A stretch of 38,284 nt of DNA from assembly GCA_024636705.1 (NCBI GenBank), contig JAGXGN010000035.1, positions 1-38,284 on the forward strand, given 5' to 3'. Positions 24,496-31,688 of this stretch are shown in pieces; within the stretch, counting starts at the first letter, position 1; every line of letters starts with the position of its first letter. The notes below the pieces were generated by a model. The model made no database searches, was not told the DNA's origin, and saw only the letters and a program-made list of their open reading frames with translations. Both the position numbers and the translations under genes were made by a program. The stretch comes from Halomonas sp. (GTDB lineage Bacteria > Pseudomonadota > Gammaproteobacteria > Pseudomonadales > Halomonadaceae).

Positions 24496-25175
24496 CAGCT
24501 CGCCCGGTCCGGCACGGGGCGGTCGAGCACATAGCCGATGCCGCGCAGGGTGCGGATCAGCTCGGGGAAGAACTTGCGGCGCAGGTGATGCACATGCACC
24601 TCGATGGCATTGCTCTCCACCTCCTCGTCCCAGCCATAGACCAGCCGGGTCAAGGTGTCGCGGGTGAACACCCGGCCCGGGTGGGCGAGGAATTCCTGCA
24701 ATAGCGTGAATTCGCGACGCGAGAGCGCTACCGGCTCGCCCCGGTAGCTGACGCTGTGGGTGGCCGGGTCGAGGCGGATGCCGCGGGCCTCCAGCACGCT
24801 GCTGGCTTGCCCCTGGCTGCGGCGCAGCAGGGCGCGCAGGCGTGCCTTGAGCTCGGCCACCGGGAAGGGCTTGACCAGGTAGTCGTCGGCGCCGGCATCC
24901 AGGCCGGCGATGCGGTCGTCGATGCCGTCCCGGGCGGTCAGCACCAGCACCGGCACGCGGTTGCCCCGCTGGCGCACCGCCTTTAGCACCCGCATGCCGT
25001 CGAGCCCGGGAAGGCCGAGGTCGAGGATCACCGCATCGAATGGCTCATTGCCCTTGAGGGCAGCCAAGGCCTGCCGGCCATCGGCCAGCAGGTCCACGGT
25101 GTAGTGTTCCGGCTTGAGCGCCAGGCGGATGCCCGCCGCCAGGCTGGGGTCGTCCTCTACCAGCAGGATGCGCAT
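24495..25175 (-). CDS. OmpR-family response regulator, QseB/PmrA-like
   Basis: A 226-residue regulator with an N-terminal receiver domain (acidic Glu7-Asp8-Asp9, phosphoacceptor Asp52 in VILDLGLPG, conserved Lys in LVKPFP) and a C-terminal winged helix (about 125-220; 'SRREFTLLQEFLAHPGRVFT' and 'HVHHLRRKF'). I chose the ATG at 25175, giving the canonical MRILLVEDD; a GTG at 25184 overlapping the upstream stop as GTGA is the alternative. QseB/PmrA-type proteins bind CTTAA-N6-CTTAA repeats, and one such box lies directly upstream of this operon. Confidence 0.94.
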   Translation of the reverse strand: MRILLVEDDPSLAAGIRLALKPEHYTVDLLADGRQALAALKGNEPFDAVILDLGLPGLDGMRVLKAVRQRGNRVPVLVLTARDGIDDRIAGLDAGADDYLVKPFPVAELKARLRALLRRSQGQASSVLEARGIRLDPATHSVSYRGEPVALSRREFTLLQEFLAHPGRVFTRDTLTRLVYGWDEEVESNAIEVHVHHLRRKFFPELIRTLRGIGYVLDRPVPDRAS

Positions 25176-25180
25176 CGGTG

Positions 25181-25852
25181 TCACTTCTCCAGTTGCGAAA
25201 GCAGGCGGCGGATCTCCTCACGGCGGCCGCTGTCGGCGAGCTCCCGGCCGGGCCTTGGCGTCGCCTGCAGCGCCTTCTCCAGTGCCTGGCGCGCCTCGGC
25301 GTCGCGTCCCTGCTGGTGAAGATAGTCACCCCAGAAATAGAGGCTGTCGAGCCCATCGGGGTTGATCGACAGGGCGCGTTTGAGGTGCCACTCGGCCTTG
25401 TCGTCGTCACCGAAGCCGATCGGCCAGCCCGGAACCTGGTAGTAGAGTGCTCCCAGGCTGGTGTAGGCGGAGCCCTTCAGCGCCAGCGGGTCCTGCTCCA
25501 GGGCGGCCTCCAGGTGACTGCGGGCCTGCTTGACCAGACCGAGCGCCCCCAGCCCGCCTTCGGCGCCGGCCTGGGTGGAGCGCGCGATGCCGGTCCAGAT
25601 CAGCAGCTCGGCAGAGTCGGGATGCTCGGCCAGCAGGCGTTCCGCCTCCTCGCCCAGGGTGGCGAGGGCATCCGCCTGCTGCTTCTCGGGCAGCCGGTAG
25701 TGGATCTCGGCCCAGCGGCTCTGGAGCTGGGTGACGCCCCGCTCGACGGCATCGTCGGTGCCGCCCTCGGCGAGTGCCGCGATGGCGAAGAGGCCGCCCA
25801 GCCCGGCGATGAGAAGCATGGCGGTGAAGCGAGAGATGCGTTGAACGTTCAT
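25181..25852 (-). CDS. Exported TPR-repeat protein
   Basis: A 223-residue protein with a signal peptide (hydrophobic about 10-28, likely cleavage after AIAALA) and helical tetratricopeptide-like repeats, for example 'LIWTGIARSTQAGAEGGLGAL', 'SHLEAALEQDPLALKGSAYTSLG' and 'WHLKRALSINPDGLDSLYFWG'. TPRs bind protein partners, here in the periplasm. Its ATG overlaps the SDR stop (ATGA) and its own stop overlaps the regulator region. A role in presenting or sensing the pathway product near the QseC-like sensor is only a guess. Confidence 0.85.
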   Translation of the reverse strand: MNVQRISRFTAMLLIAGLGGLFAIAALAEGGTDDAVERGVTQLQSRWAEIHYRLPEKQQADALATLGEEAERLLAEHPDSAELLIWTGIARSTQAGAEGGLGALGLVKQARSHLEAALEQDPLALKGSAYTSLGALYYQVPGWPIGFGDDDKAEWHLKRALSINPDGLDSLYFWGDYLHQQGRDAEARQALEKALQATPRPGRELADSGRREEIRRLLSQLEK

Positions 25853-26691
25853 GGGGTGGTCTCCGATGTGCCGATGAATCGGCGGATGACGGGAAGCTGG
25901 CGCGCCAGGGCGCGGTCGACCACGCCTGGGAGCAAGGCGTTGAGGCGCACGAAGAGCCGCTCGGGTCTGCCCAGTTGGGCCTCCTGGCGGCCGCGCTCCA
26001 CGGCGCTGCGCACCGCCTGGGCCACCCGGGCGGGGCTGTCCATGGCGTTGCCCAGGGCCGCATTCATGGCCTCCACCTCGGGGGCGTTCATGGCGGTGCG
26101 GGTGGCGCGGGGCGAGACATGCAGCACGCGTACCCGGGTATCGGCGAGTTCGCGGCGCAGGGCCTGGCTGAAGCCGCGCAGGGCGAACTTGGTGGCGCAG
26201 TAGCCGACCTGGCCGGGGTAGCCCAGGGTGCCGAAGGTGGATCCCAGGGTGATCACCCAGCCCTGGCGCGCCACCATCAGTTGGGGGAGCAGGGCGCGGG
26301 TCAGCTGCAGGGTGGCGGTGAGGTTGAGGGCGACCAGCCGCTCGATCTCGGCGTCGCTGCCCTCGGTGAACAGCTCGACCCGGTTCATCCCGGCGGCATT
26401 GATCAGCATGGTGCAGCCCGCCTGCCTGGCCGCACTCACCAGACGCTGGCGCTCCTCGGCGCGGGTCAGGTCGGCGGGCACCGCCGTGATCCGGTCGGGA
26501 TGGCGGGCCGCCGTGGCCGCGAGCGCCTCCGCCCGGCGGCCGGTGATCATCAGCTGCGTCCCGGCGGCGGCGAGCTCGTCCACCAGCGCCTGACCGATGC
26601 CGCCGCTGGCACCGGTGATCAGCACCCGTTGGGCGGGCCAGCCCCCTTCGGGCAGGCCCTGGCGTCGGAAGAGGCGATCAGACCAGCGCAT
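25849..26691 (-). CDS. SDR family NAD(P)-dependent oxidoreductase
   Basis: A 280-residue classical short-chain dehydrogenase. Seen: the cofactor motif ITGASGGIGQ, 'NAAG' after strand 4, the catalytic serine in 'ITLGSTFG', and the YxxxK pair in YCATK followed by 'FALRGFSQALRREL'. It has a C-terminal extension of about 40 residues, with 'NALLPGVVDRALARQL', as in acyl-chain-acting SDRs. The start at 26691 overlaps the upstream stop by 14 bases; a longer frame to 26724 lacks family similarity. It probably reduces or oxidises a keto or hydroxy group on the product of the upstream enzymes. Confidence 0.9.
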   Translation of the reverse strand: MRWSDRLFRRQGLPEGGWPAQRVLITGASGGIGQALVDELAAAGTQLMITGRRAEALAATAARHPDRITAVPADLTRAEERQRLVSAARQAGCTMLINAAGMNRVELFTEGSDAEIERLVALNLTATLQLTRALLPQLMVARQGWVITLGSTFGTLGYPGQVGYCATKFALRGFSQALRRELADTRVRVLHVSPRATRTAMNAPEVEAMNAALGNAMDSPARVAQAVRSAVERGRQEAQLGRPERLFVRLNALLPGVVDRALARQLPVIRRFIGTSETTP

Positions 26692-27370
26692 CGCAGAGCT
26701 CCCTGGCGGCACTGCCGCCGGCACAGCTCGCCTCTACGCCGCGGAACATGGCGCCGTAGAGCCGGTAGACCAGTGTCGCGGTGTCGATCACCGCCGCCAG
26801 GTCCTCCTCCTCCAGGCGATTCACCAGCCCCTCGAAGAAGGCCAGGTGGCCGATATCGAGGCTGCCGTGGGAGGTCAGGTAGCGCACCGCATCATCGGGG
26901 AGCGCCAGGCTCGCCTGCAGTGTCTCGGCGGCCTGGGTGGCCAGCGCCGTGCTGGTGCCCTCCAGCACCTGCACCATGCCGAAGAAGCTCACCGGGTTGC
27001 CGTGCTCGATCTCGTCGCGCACCGCGGCCACCATCAACCGGGTGGCGGGGTCCGGCGCCCGAGCGGCGGCCGCCTCGGGATCGCCGCCGGCGGCGCGGAT
27101 GTCGTCGAGGATCCACTGCTCGTGGCCATGCTCCTCCTCGATGTACTCCACCAGGGCGCCGCGCAGCCAGCCCAGCCGGTCCGGCAGTCGGGCACCGCAG
27201 GCCATCATCAGCGACACCGTGAAGCGCACGTGGTGGTAGGCCTGCTCGAGGAAGGCGAGATACTCGTCTCGGCTGACCTCACCGGCCAGGGCGCGGGTCA
27301 GCAGCGGGGTGGCGAGCAGCCAGTCGCGCTCGCTGCGGGTGGCGTGCTGCAGTTGCTGGTACGGGGTCAT
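26678..27370 (-). CDS. Heme-oxygenase-like iron enzyme (TenA-like/HDO fold)
   Basis: A 230-residue all-helical protein of the iron-containing redox enzyme group (TenA/heme-oxygenase-like fold). Conserved candidate metal ligands sit on consecutive helices: Glu42 and His46/His47 (LEQAYHHVR), Glu79/80 with His81 and His83 (EEEHGHE), Glu137 (QVLEGTS), and His168, Asp172 and His175 (SHGSLDIGH). Related diiron oxygenases (for example UndA, BesC, CADD) oxidise fatty acids, amino acids or tyrosine. The ATG overlaps the ligase stop in ATGA. An oxygenase role on an activated acyl substrate is inference; a thiaminase role is unlikely without thi genes beside it. Confidence 0.82.
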   Translation of the reverse strand: MTPYQQLQHATRSERDWLLATPLLTRALAGEVSRDEYLAFLEQAYHHVRFTVSLMMACGARLPDRLGWLRGALVEYIEEEHGHEQWILDDIRAAGGDPEAAAARAPDPATRLMVAAVRDEIEHGNPVSFFGMVQVLEGTSTALATQAAETLQASLALPDDAVRYLTSHGSLDIGHLAFFEGLVNRLEEEDLAAVIDTATLVYRLYGAMFRGVEASCAGGSAARELCDALV

Positions 27371-28830
27371 GGGGTCACTCCATGTAGAGGTAGGGGTGTC
27401 GCGTTGCGCAGCCAGGTGCCGTTGGCATTGAGGATGGCGTCGCGGCGCAGGCGGCCGTTGGTCGTCAGTTGGTAGTTGTGCGGGGTGAAGGGCGCGCAGC
27501 GGCGCCAGGCGTGAACTCGGGCGTAGTCGGGCAGGCCGGCGTTGACGGCGGCCACCGCCTCGGTCAGTTGGGTGTCGTCGACCTCCGGCGAGCTAGGTAC
27601 CACCAGCGCGCGGTTGGCGGGCAGTGCTTCGCCGTGGACCATGGCCTGGGCGATGGCGGGGTGACCACAGAGCTCGCCCTCCACCCACTGGGGGTCGACG
27701 TTGCGGCCATAGGCGGTGATGAAGACCTCGCGGCGGCGGCCGTCCAGTACCAGGGCGTCGCCTGACCAGTGGCCCAGATCGCCGGTGGCGTGCCAGGAGG
27801 TGGCGGGCGACGGCTCTCCCAGGTAGCCGAGCTGGGTGGCACCACGCACCCACACCTCGCCCGTGTCGTCGATGCGCACACTCGCGTGGGACAGCGGGCG
27901 GCCGACCCCGCAGGTGGGCTCTCCGGGGCGGTTGAGGCACACCACCGAGGCGCACTCCGAGAGGCCGTAGCCCTCGAACACCGGCCAGCCGCCTCGCCGG
28001 GAACGCTCCAGCAGGGAGGCCACGACTCGGGCACCGCCCACCGCCACGAAGCGCAGGCTCTCGGGGGCGGCGTGACGGCTGTCCACCAGCGCCTGGAGCA
28101 GTTGGGGGACCAGGATCAGGCTGTGGGGACGAAAGGTGTCGATGGCGGCCAGCGCCCGGCGCGGGTCGAAGCCGCTCGCTCCCTGCCAGCCCAGCTCGGC
28201 CGCCCCGGGCAGGCAGACGGTGGCGCCCAGCCACAGAGGTACATAGAGTCCGCCGATGTTCTCCAGCAGGGTGGCCAGCGGCAGCATCGCCAGGTGGCGC
28301 GCGATTCTCAGTGGTGCCAACGCCTTGGCGAGGCTCTCGGCCACGCTCAGCGGTGCTTCGGCATCGAGGCAGACCCCCTTGGGAGCGCCGCTGGTACCGG
28401 AGGTAAAGGTGATGCGGGTCGTGCCAGCATGCAGGGCCGGAGGCGAGGCCACCCGACGGGTGGCGATGGCGGGGTCAGGCGTGGCCGAGAAGCCGAGCGT
28501 CTCGGCGCCGGGGCCGATCCAGGCGTCCAGCCCGGCGGCGTCCACCAGGTGATGGCGCTGGGCGTCGCTGAAGAAGGCGGGCACCGGCACCGCCACGCGC
28601 TCATCTAACAGCAGCGCCAGGTCCCACAGCGCCCAGTCGAGGCCGTTGTCCAGGGCCAGGGCGACCCGCTGCGCGCCGGTATCGGCCAGGCGTCGCCGGC
28701 GGATCCCGATTTCGCTCACCAGCTCGGCGTAGGAGAGTCGGCGTCGGCCGTCGTCCAGCGCCATTCGAGCCGGTCGCTCGACGGCGTGGCGGGCCAGCCG
28801 CTCGTGCAGGGCTTCAGGCGAAGTCTGCAT
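27367..28830 (-). CDS. AMP-dependent synthetase/ligase
   Basis: A 487-residue member of the ANL superfamily, somewhat short. Motifs: P-loop 'TFTSGTSGAPKG' (about 139-150), A5 'YGLSEC', A7 'ATGDLG', A8 hinge 'YGRNVDPQWVEGEL'. The last motif, which normally carries the catalytic lysine (NGKxxR), reads NGRLRR, so Lys appears replaced by Arg. The family activates a carboxylate as acyl-AMP for transfer to CoA or another thiol or amine. It overlaps the upstream gene by 17 bases. The Arg substitution could slow the adenylation half-reaction or mark a specialised ligase. The acid activated is unknown. Confidence 0.88.
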   Translation of the reverse strand: MQTSPEALHERLARHAVERPARMALDDGRRRLSYAELVSEIGIRRRRLADTGAQRVALALDNGLDWALWDLALLLDERVAVPVPAFFSDAQRHHLVDAAGLDAWIGPGAETLGFSATPDPAIATRRVASPPALHAGTTRITFTSGTSGAPKGVCLDAEAPLSVAESLAKALAPLRIARHLAMLPLATLLENIGGLYVPLWLGATVCLPGAAELGWQGASGFDPRRALAAIDTFRPHSLILVPQLLQALVDSRHAAPESLRFVAVGGARVVASLLERSRRGGWPVFEGYGLSECASVVCLNRPGEPTCGVGRPLSHASVRIDDTGEVWVRGATQLGYLGEPSPATSWHATGDLGHWSGDALVLDGRRREVFITAYGRNVDPQWVEGELCGHPAIAQAMVHGEALPANRALVVPSSPEVDDTQLTEAVAAVNAGLPDYARVHAWRRCAPFTPHNYQLTTNGRLRRDAILNANGTWLRNATPLPLHGVTP

Positions 28831-29476
28831 GGGGCATCTCCGCCTGGGGGGCGAGGGTGTCGGGCAGCAGACCCTGCCGGCTCAGATCCCGGTGGGCCCG
28901 GCGCAGGTCGCCGGCCATGACCCAGGGCTGGCGGTCGTAGTAACGGCCCCAGCTGGCCTGTTCCTCGCCCAGACGTGCCGGATCGGCGGGGGTCACCGGC
29001 GACAGGGTGAGCCCCAGGCGGCGGATGCCGTTGGCCACTTCGGGGGTGGCGGTGAACAGTAACCAGCCGATCCCCTCGCGGCCCAGCTGATCCACCAGGT
29101 GCAGGAAGAGCCGACGCTGCAGACCGGAACGGCGGCTGGCCAGGTTGCCGATCTCGGCGATCTGGTGACGCGCGATGGGGCGACCGAAACGCTCGGCCAG
29201 CAGTTGCTCGGCGCTGACGTCCAGATACTGTTCCTGGAACAGTGAGCCAGTCTGCGCCGAGCGCACCCCCACCGCCGCCTGGGGCTGTCCACCCTGCCAC
29301 AGGCCGAACAGTCGGGGCAGCAGGTGTTGGATACGGGCGCCATGCTCCTCGGCGAAGCGGCGACAGACGAGATGCTCGAGGCGGCGACGCTGGGTCCAGT
29401 GAAGGGCCTCCTGCCAGCTCAGCGGTGGCGAGGCCGCAGCGGCTTGCAGGCAGGGAAGGAGTCTCGGTTCAGGCAT
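28814..29476 (-). CDS. Thermostable hemolysin family protein
   Basis: A 220-residue protein matching the 'thermostable hemolysin' (delta-VPH-type) family: the 'FAEEHGARIQHLLPRLFGLW' segment, 'LFQEQYLDVSAEQLL', 'EIGNLASRRSG', 'LLFTATPEVANGIRRLGL' and 'WGRYYDRQPWVMAGDL'. The family name comes from Vibrio, but the sequence pattern looks to me like a GNAT/autoinducer-synthase-like acyltransferase (inference), and the operon context fits an acyl transfer better than pore formation. I start at 29476 (GGAG 8 bases upstream), not at the GTG at 29500. First gene of the operon, 45 bases after a PmrA/QseB-type box. Confidence 0.85.
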   Translation of the reverse strand: MPEPRLLPCLQAAAASPPLSWQEALHWTQRRRLEHLVCRRFAEEHGARIQHLLPRLFGLWQGGQPQAAVGVRSAQTGSLFQEQYLDVSAEQLLAERFGRPIARHQIAEIGNLASRRSGLQRRLFLHLVDQLGREGIGWLLFTATPEVANGIRRLGLTLSPVTPADPARLGEEQASWGRYYDRQPWVMAGDLRRAHRDLSRQGLLPDTLAPQAEMPHADFA

Positions 29477-29520
29477 CGGGGCGTCTCCATGACGTGTCAC
29501 CGATACTCTGGCCCCGACAA

Positions 29521-29537
29521 CTTAACGCAGGCTTAAG
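29521..29537 (-). promoter_or_regulatory. PmrA/QseB-type box before the seven-gene operon
   Basis: On the + strand CTTAAC (29521-29526), GCAGG, CTTAAG (29532-29537); read toward the operon it is CTTAAG-N5-GTTAAG. A weak -10 (TATCGG) lies 15 bases further on, so the box would overlap the -35 as in PmrA/QseB-activated promoters. The regulator is encoded as the sixth gene downstream, suggesting autoregulation. Confidence 0.65.
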
Positions 29538-29574
29538 CGCTCACTGATGAAGCAGAATCCTCGACGAGCCGAGG

Positions 29575-30213
29575 TCAGGACGACTTCGGCTGCTTGACCA
29601 GGCGCAGGTAGGGCTTCAGCTCCTTCCAGCCTTCCGGGAACAGGGTCCTGGCTTCCTCGTTGGACACCGAGGGCACGATGATGCAGTCATTGCCCTGCTG
29701 CCAGTTCACCGGGGTGGCCACCTTGTAGCCGTCGGTGAGTTGCAGGCTGTCCAGCACCCGCAGGATCTCGGCGAAGTTGCGCCCGGTGCTGGCCGGGTAG
29801 GTCAGGGTCAGGCGAATCTTCTTGTTGGGATCGATGATGAAGACGCTGCGCACCGTCAGGGTGTCGTTGGCGTTGGGGTGGACCATGTCGTAGAGATCGC
29901 TGACCTTGCGATCACTGTCCGCCAGCAGCGGGAAGTTCAACCCGTAGCCCTGGGTCTCTTCGATGTCGCTGACCCACTTGTGGTGGTCCTCGATGGGGTC
30001 CACCGACAGCCCGATGGCCTTGGTGTTTCGCTTGTCGAACTCCGGCTTCAGCCGCGAGACCTCGCCCAGCTCGGTGGTGCACACCGGGGTGAAGTCCTTG
30101 GGATGGGAAAACAGGATCACCCAGCTGTCACCGGCCCATTCATGAAAGTTGATGGGCCCAGCGGTGCTCTCCTGGGTGAAGTCGGGGGCGATATCGCCGA
30201 GACGAAGTGCCAT
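29575..30213 (-). CDS. 1-Cys peroxiredoxin (Prx6 type)
   Basis: A 212-residue thiol peroxidase that reduces H2O2 and alkyl hydroperoxides. The active site is 'SHPKDFTPVCTTE' with Thr42 and peroxidatic Cys45, and the third triad member is the Arg in 'VRSVFIIDP'. The long C-terminal arm ('VATPVNWQQGNDCIIVPSV') is the mark of the Prx6 group; there is no conserved resolving cysteine. The start at 30213 has AGGAGAG 5 bases upstream; a longer frame to 30288 runs through the promoter area. It is monocistronic or nearly so. Confidence 0.95.
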   Translation of the reverse strand: MALRLGDIAPDFTQESTAGPINFHEWAGDSWVILFSHPKDFTPVCTTELGEVSRLKPEFDKRNTKAIGLSVDPIEDHHKWVSDIEETQGYGLNFPLLADSDRKVSDLYDMVHPNANDTLTVRSVFIIDPNKKIRLTLTYPASTGRNFAEILRVLDSLQLTDGYKVATPVNWQQGNDCIIVPSVSNEEARTLFPEGWKELKPYLRLVKQPKSS

Positions 30214-30287
30214 GGTGCTCTCCTTGTCTTTTAGACGGTCGTTGAGATGGCCGTTGGGAGGGACCCTCGTGGGGGTTTCGATAGTCA

Positions 30288-30301
30288 CCCATTTTAATGG
30301 G
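30288..30301. promoter_or_regulatory. Palindrome in the peroxiredoxin promoter region
   Basis: CCCATT-TT-AATGGG, a perfect 6-bp inverted repeat, 75 bases before the peroxiredoxin start. A possible -35 (TTGATT on the minus strand) lies about 17 bases upstream of the CATTAA inside it, so a bound protein would block or shape the promoter. The motif was not recognised. Confidence 0.3.
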
Positions 30302-30345
30302 GATCACCTCCGTCACAATCAAGCCCCTCATGAACGCTGCGCCCT

Positions 30346-30690
30346 TCAACGAAAGGAAATTCGTGTCCCGTAGGCCAGCATCTCGTCGGGTGTGATGGCC
30401 TTGCCCGATACACCGATCATCTCGTCGCCGCACTGGTCTGCCCAGGTCAACACGCCATGGGTCAGGCCGATTTCGCCCAGCTGGTCGCGGATCTCGCCGG
30501 TTCCCTGGAAGATGCGGGTCTTGCCCTGTGCATCGGACAGCACGGACACCCCGCCGGGGTGATGCAGGCGCACGGTGTAGATGCCATCGGTGGACTCGAC
30601 CTCCACGATGGGGAGAAAGCCATTGTCGACGGCCCTGTTGAGTTCCTTCAGGGTGATGTGGTCACCCAATTGGTAGGCTGGATCGGTCAT
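30346..30690 (-). CDS. Small conserved protein, DUF6482-like
   Basis: A 114-residue protein without signal peptide or membrane segment. The pattern 'LKELNRAVDNGFLPIVEVES', 'GIYTVRLHHPGG', 'QGKTRIFQGTGEIRDQLGEIG' and a C-terminal 'GDEMIG' resembles the small DUF6482 proteins of Pseudomonas and Halomonas; the assignment is from memory. GAGGACAGCGAT precedes the ATG. Function is not known. The 235-base gap before it (30691-30925) holds AT-rich sequence with a weak promoter-like TATACA on the minus strand and a 10-base direct repeat (AAGGCCTCCC at 30882 and 30913). Confidence 0.65.
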   Translation of the reverse strand: MTDPAYQLGDHITLKELNRAVDNGFLPIVEVESTDGIYTVRLHHPGGVSVLSDAQGKTRIFQGTGEIRDQLGEIGLTHGVLTWADQCGDEMIGVSGKAITPDEMLAYGTRISFR

Positions 30691-30925
30691 ATCGCTGTCC
30701 TCGCGCTTGGTTAACCCCGCTGTATAAAAAGTGTAGAAGACGTCGTCCCTGTTTCAATATCCTGTTTTCGATTCTATTAAAGTCATTCCATGGACGCTTC
30801 TGAGTGCCCAGCCGGGCGGCATATCTTGTCCATCTACTGCATCATTACTGTATAAGTAATTCCCGTTCCGAGCTTGTGGAAAAGGCCTCCCACGACAGGC
30901 GCCTCGACTCTGAAGGCCTCCCGGC

Positions 30926-31381
30926 CTAGCGGGAGCCAGTGATGCCCACCGACACCTGGCGTGGTTTGTCCCCCTGACGATTGTCCAGCACCAGATAATA
31001 GTCAGTACTGGCGGGGACTCGCAGGGCAACATCCAGGGTCCTGCCGGTGGTGGCCGCCAGCAGCGGCTGACCGGCATCCGGGAGTCGTTCGAACTCGCTG
31101 GCCTTCACCACGAAGACACGCAACTCCCCATCCGTTTCCAGCACCACCCGCAGGCTCGCCCCTCGTGGCAGGTTGCGCAGCCGTATGGCCTGCCACTCTC
31201 CCTCTCCCACCTCGGTTCTCGTGGCGATACTCTGCGACCCTTCCTCGGCACTTGCCGCCGGGAGTGGCGCACCCGCCCACAGCAGGGCGCCTAGCAGAAC
31301 GCATAACCCCTTGTTGAGCATGCCTTTTATTCGATTGTCATTATGTGTAAAAAATGAACTAATGATATGATAAATCGGCAT
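30926..31381 (-). CDS. Small secreted protein with a PPC-like beta domain
   Basis: A 151-residue protein of unknown function. From the internal ATG at 31321 the protein would have an ordinary signal peptide ending 'PAASA' (131 residues); from 31381, where AGAGG lies 5 bases upstream, the same signal is preceded by 20 extra residues. The start is therefore uncertain. The mature part is about 105 residues rich in beta strands; 'RGASLRVVLETDGELRVFV' and 'TDYYLVLDNRQG' resemble bacterial pre-peptidase C-terminal (PPC) domains. It is divergent from the giant protein gene. Confidence 0.65.
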   Translation of the reverse strand: MPIYHIISSFFTHNDNRIKGMLNKGLCVLLGALLWAGAPLPAASAEEGSQSIATRTEVGEGEWQAIRLRNLPRGASLRVVLETDGELRVFVVKASEFERLPDAGQPLLAATTGRTLDVALRVPASTDYYLVLDNRQGDKPRQVSVGITGSR

Positions 31382-31477
31382 AAAAACCTCTTGTGCTAAA
31401 AACCGAATTTAATTAAACGGTTAGCGGCCATTCACAAGAAATACAGTGTCCGCAAAAGCCTCGCCTGCTGTCACGAC

Positions 31478-31506
31478 TTGACGCCGCTTCTCCTCACTTC
31501 TATTAC
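31478..31506 (+). promoter_or_regulatory. Candidate sigma-70 promoter of the giant surface protein gene
   Basis: TTGACG (31478-31483), 17 bases, TATTAC (31501-31506), 5 of 6 and 4 of 6 matches to consensus, within an AT-rich 307-base gap (31382-31688). The predicted leader is about 175 bases long. No other gene is supported in the gap. Confidence 0.5.
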
Positions 31507-31688
31507 GTTTAGTACCATCATGAGACATAGCGACGATTCTCGCGACTTCATCTGGTTACGCAACAATGTTGATGGAGAGCTTCGTCAAGCTTGTGACGCA
31601 TCGGGGAGGTTCTCGGTGTCTTGTTGATATTTCCGGCCAGCGTTGCGGTATCTGGGTGCAGCGAATGACCGGAAGGGGGATCAAGGTC

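Noticed and set aside
28814-29476. True pore-forming hemolysin
   Set aside because: No signal peptide or amphipathic membrane segment is seen, and it heads an enzymatic operon; the family name alone is weak evidence.
30882-30922. Two AAGGCCTCCC copies after the secreted protein gene as a terminator
   Set aside because: The pairing is weak and there is no clear hairpin with a T-tail, although a TTTT run is near.
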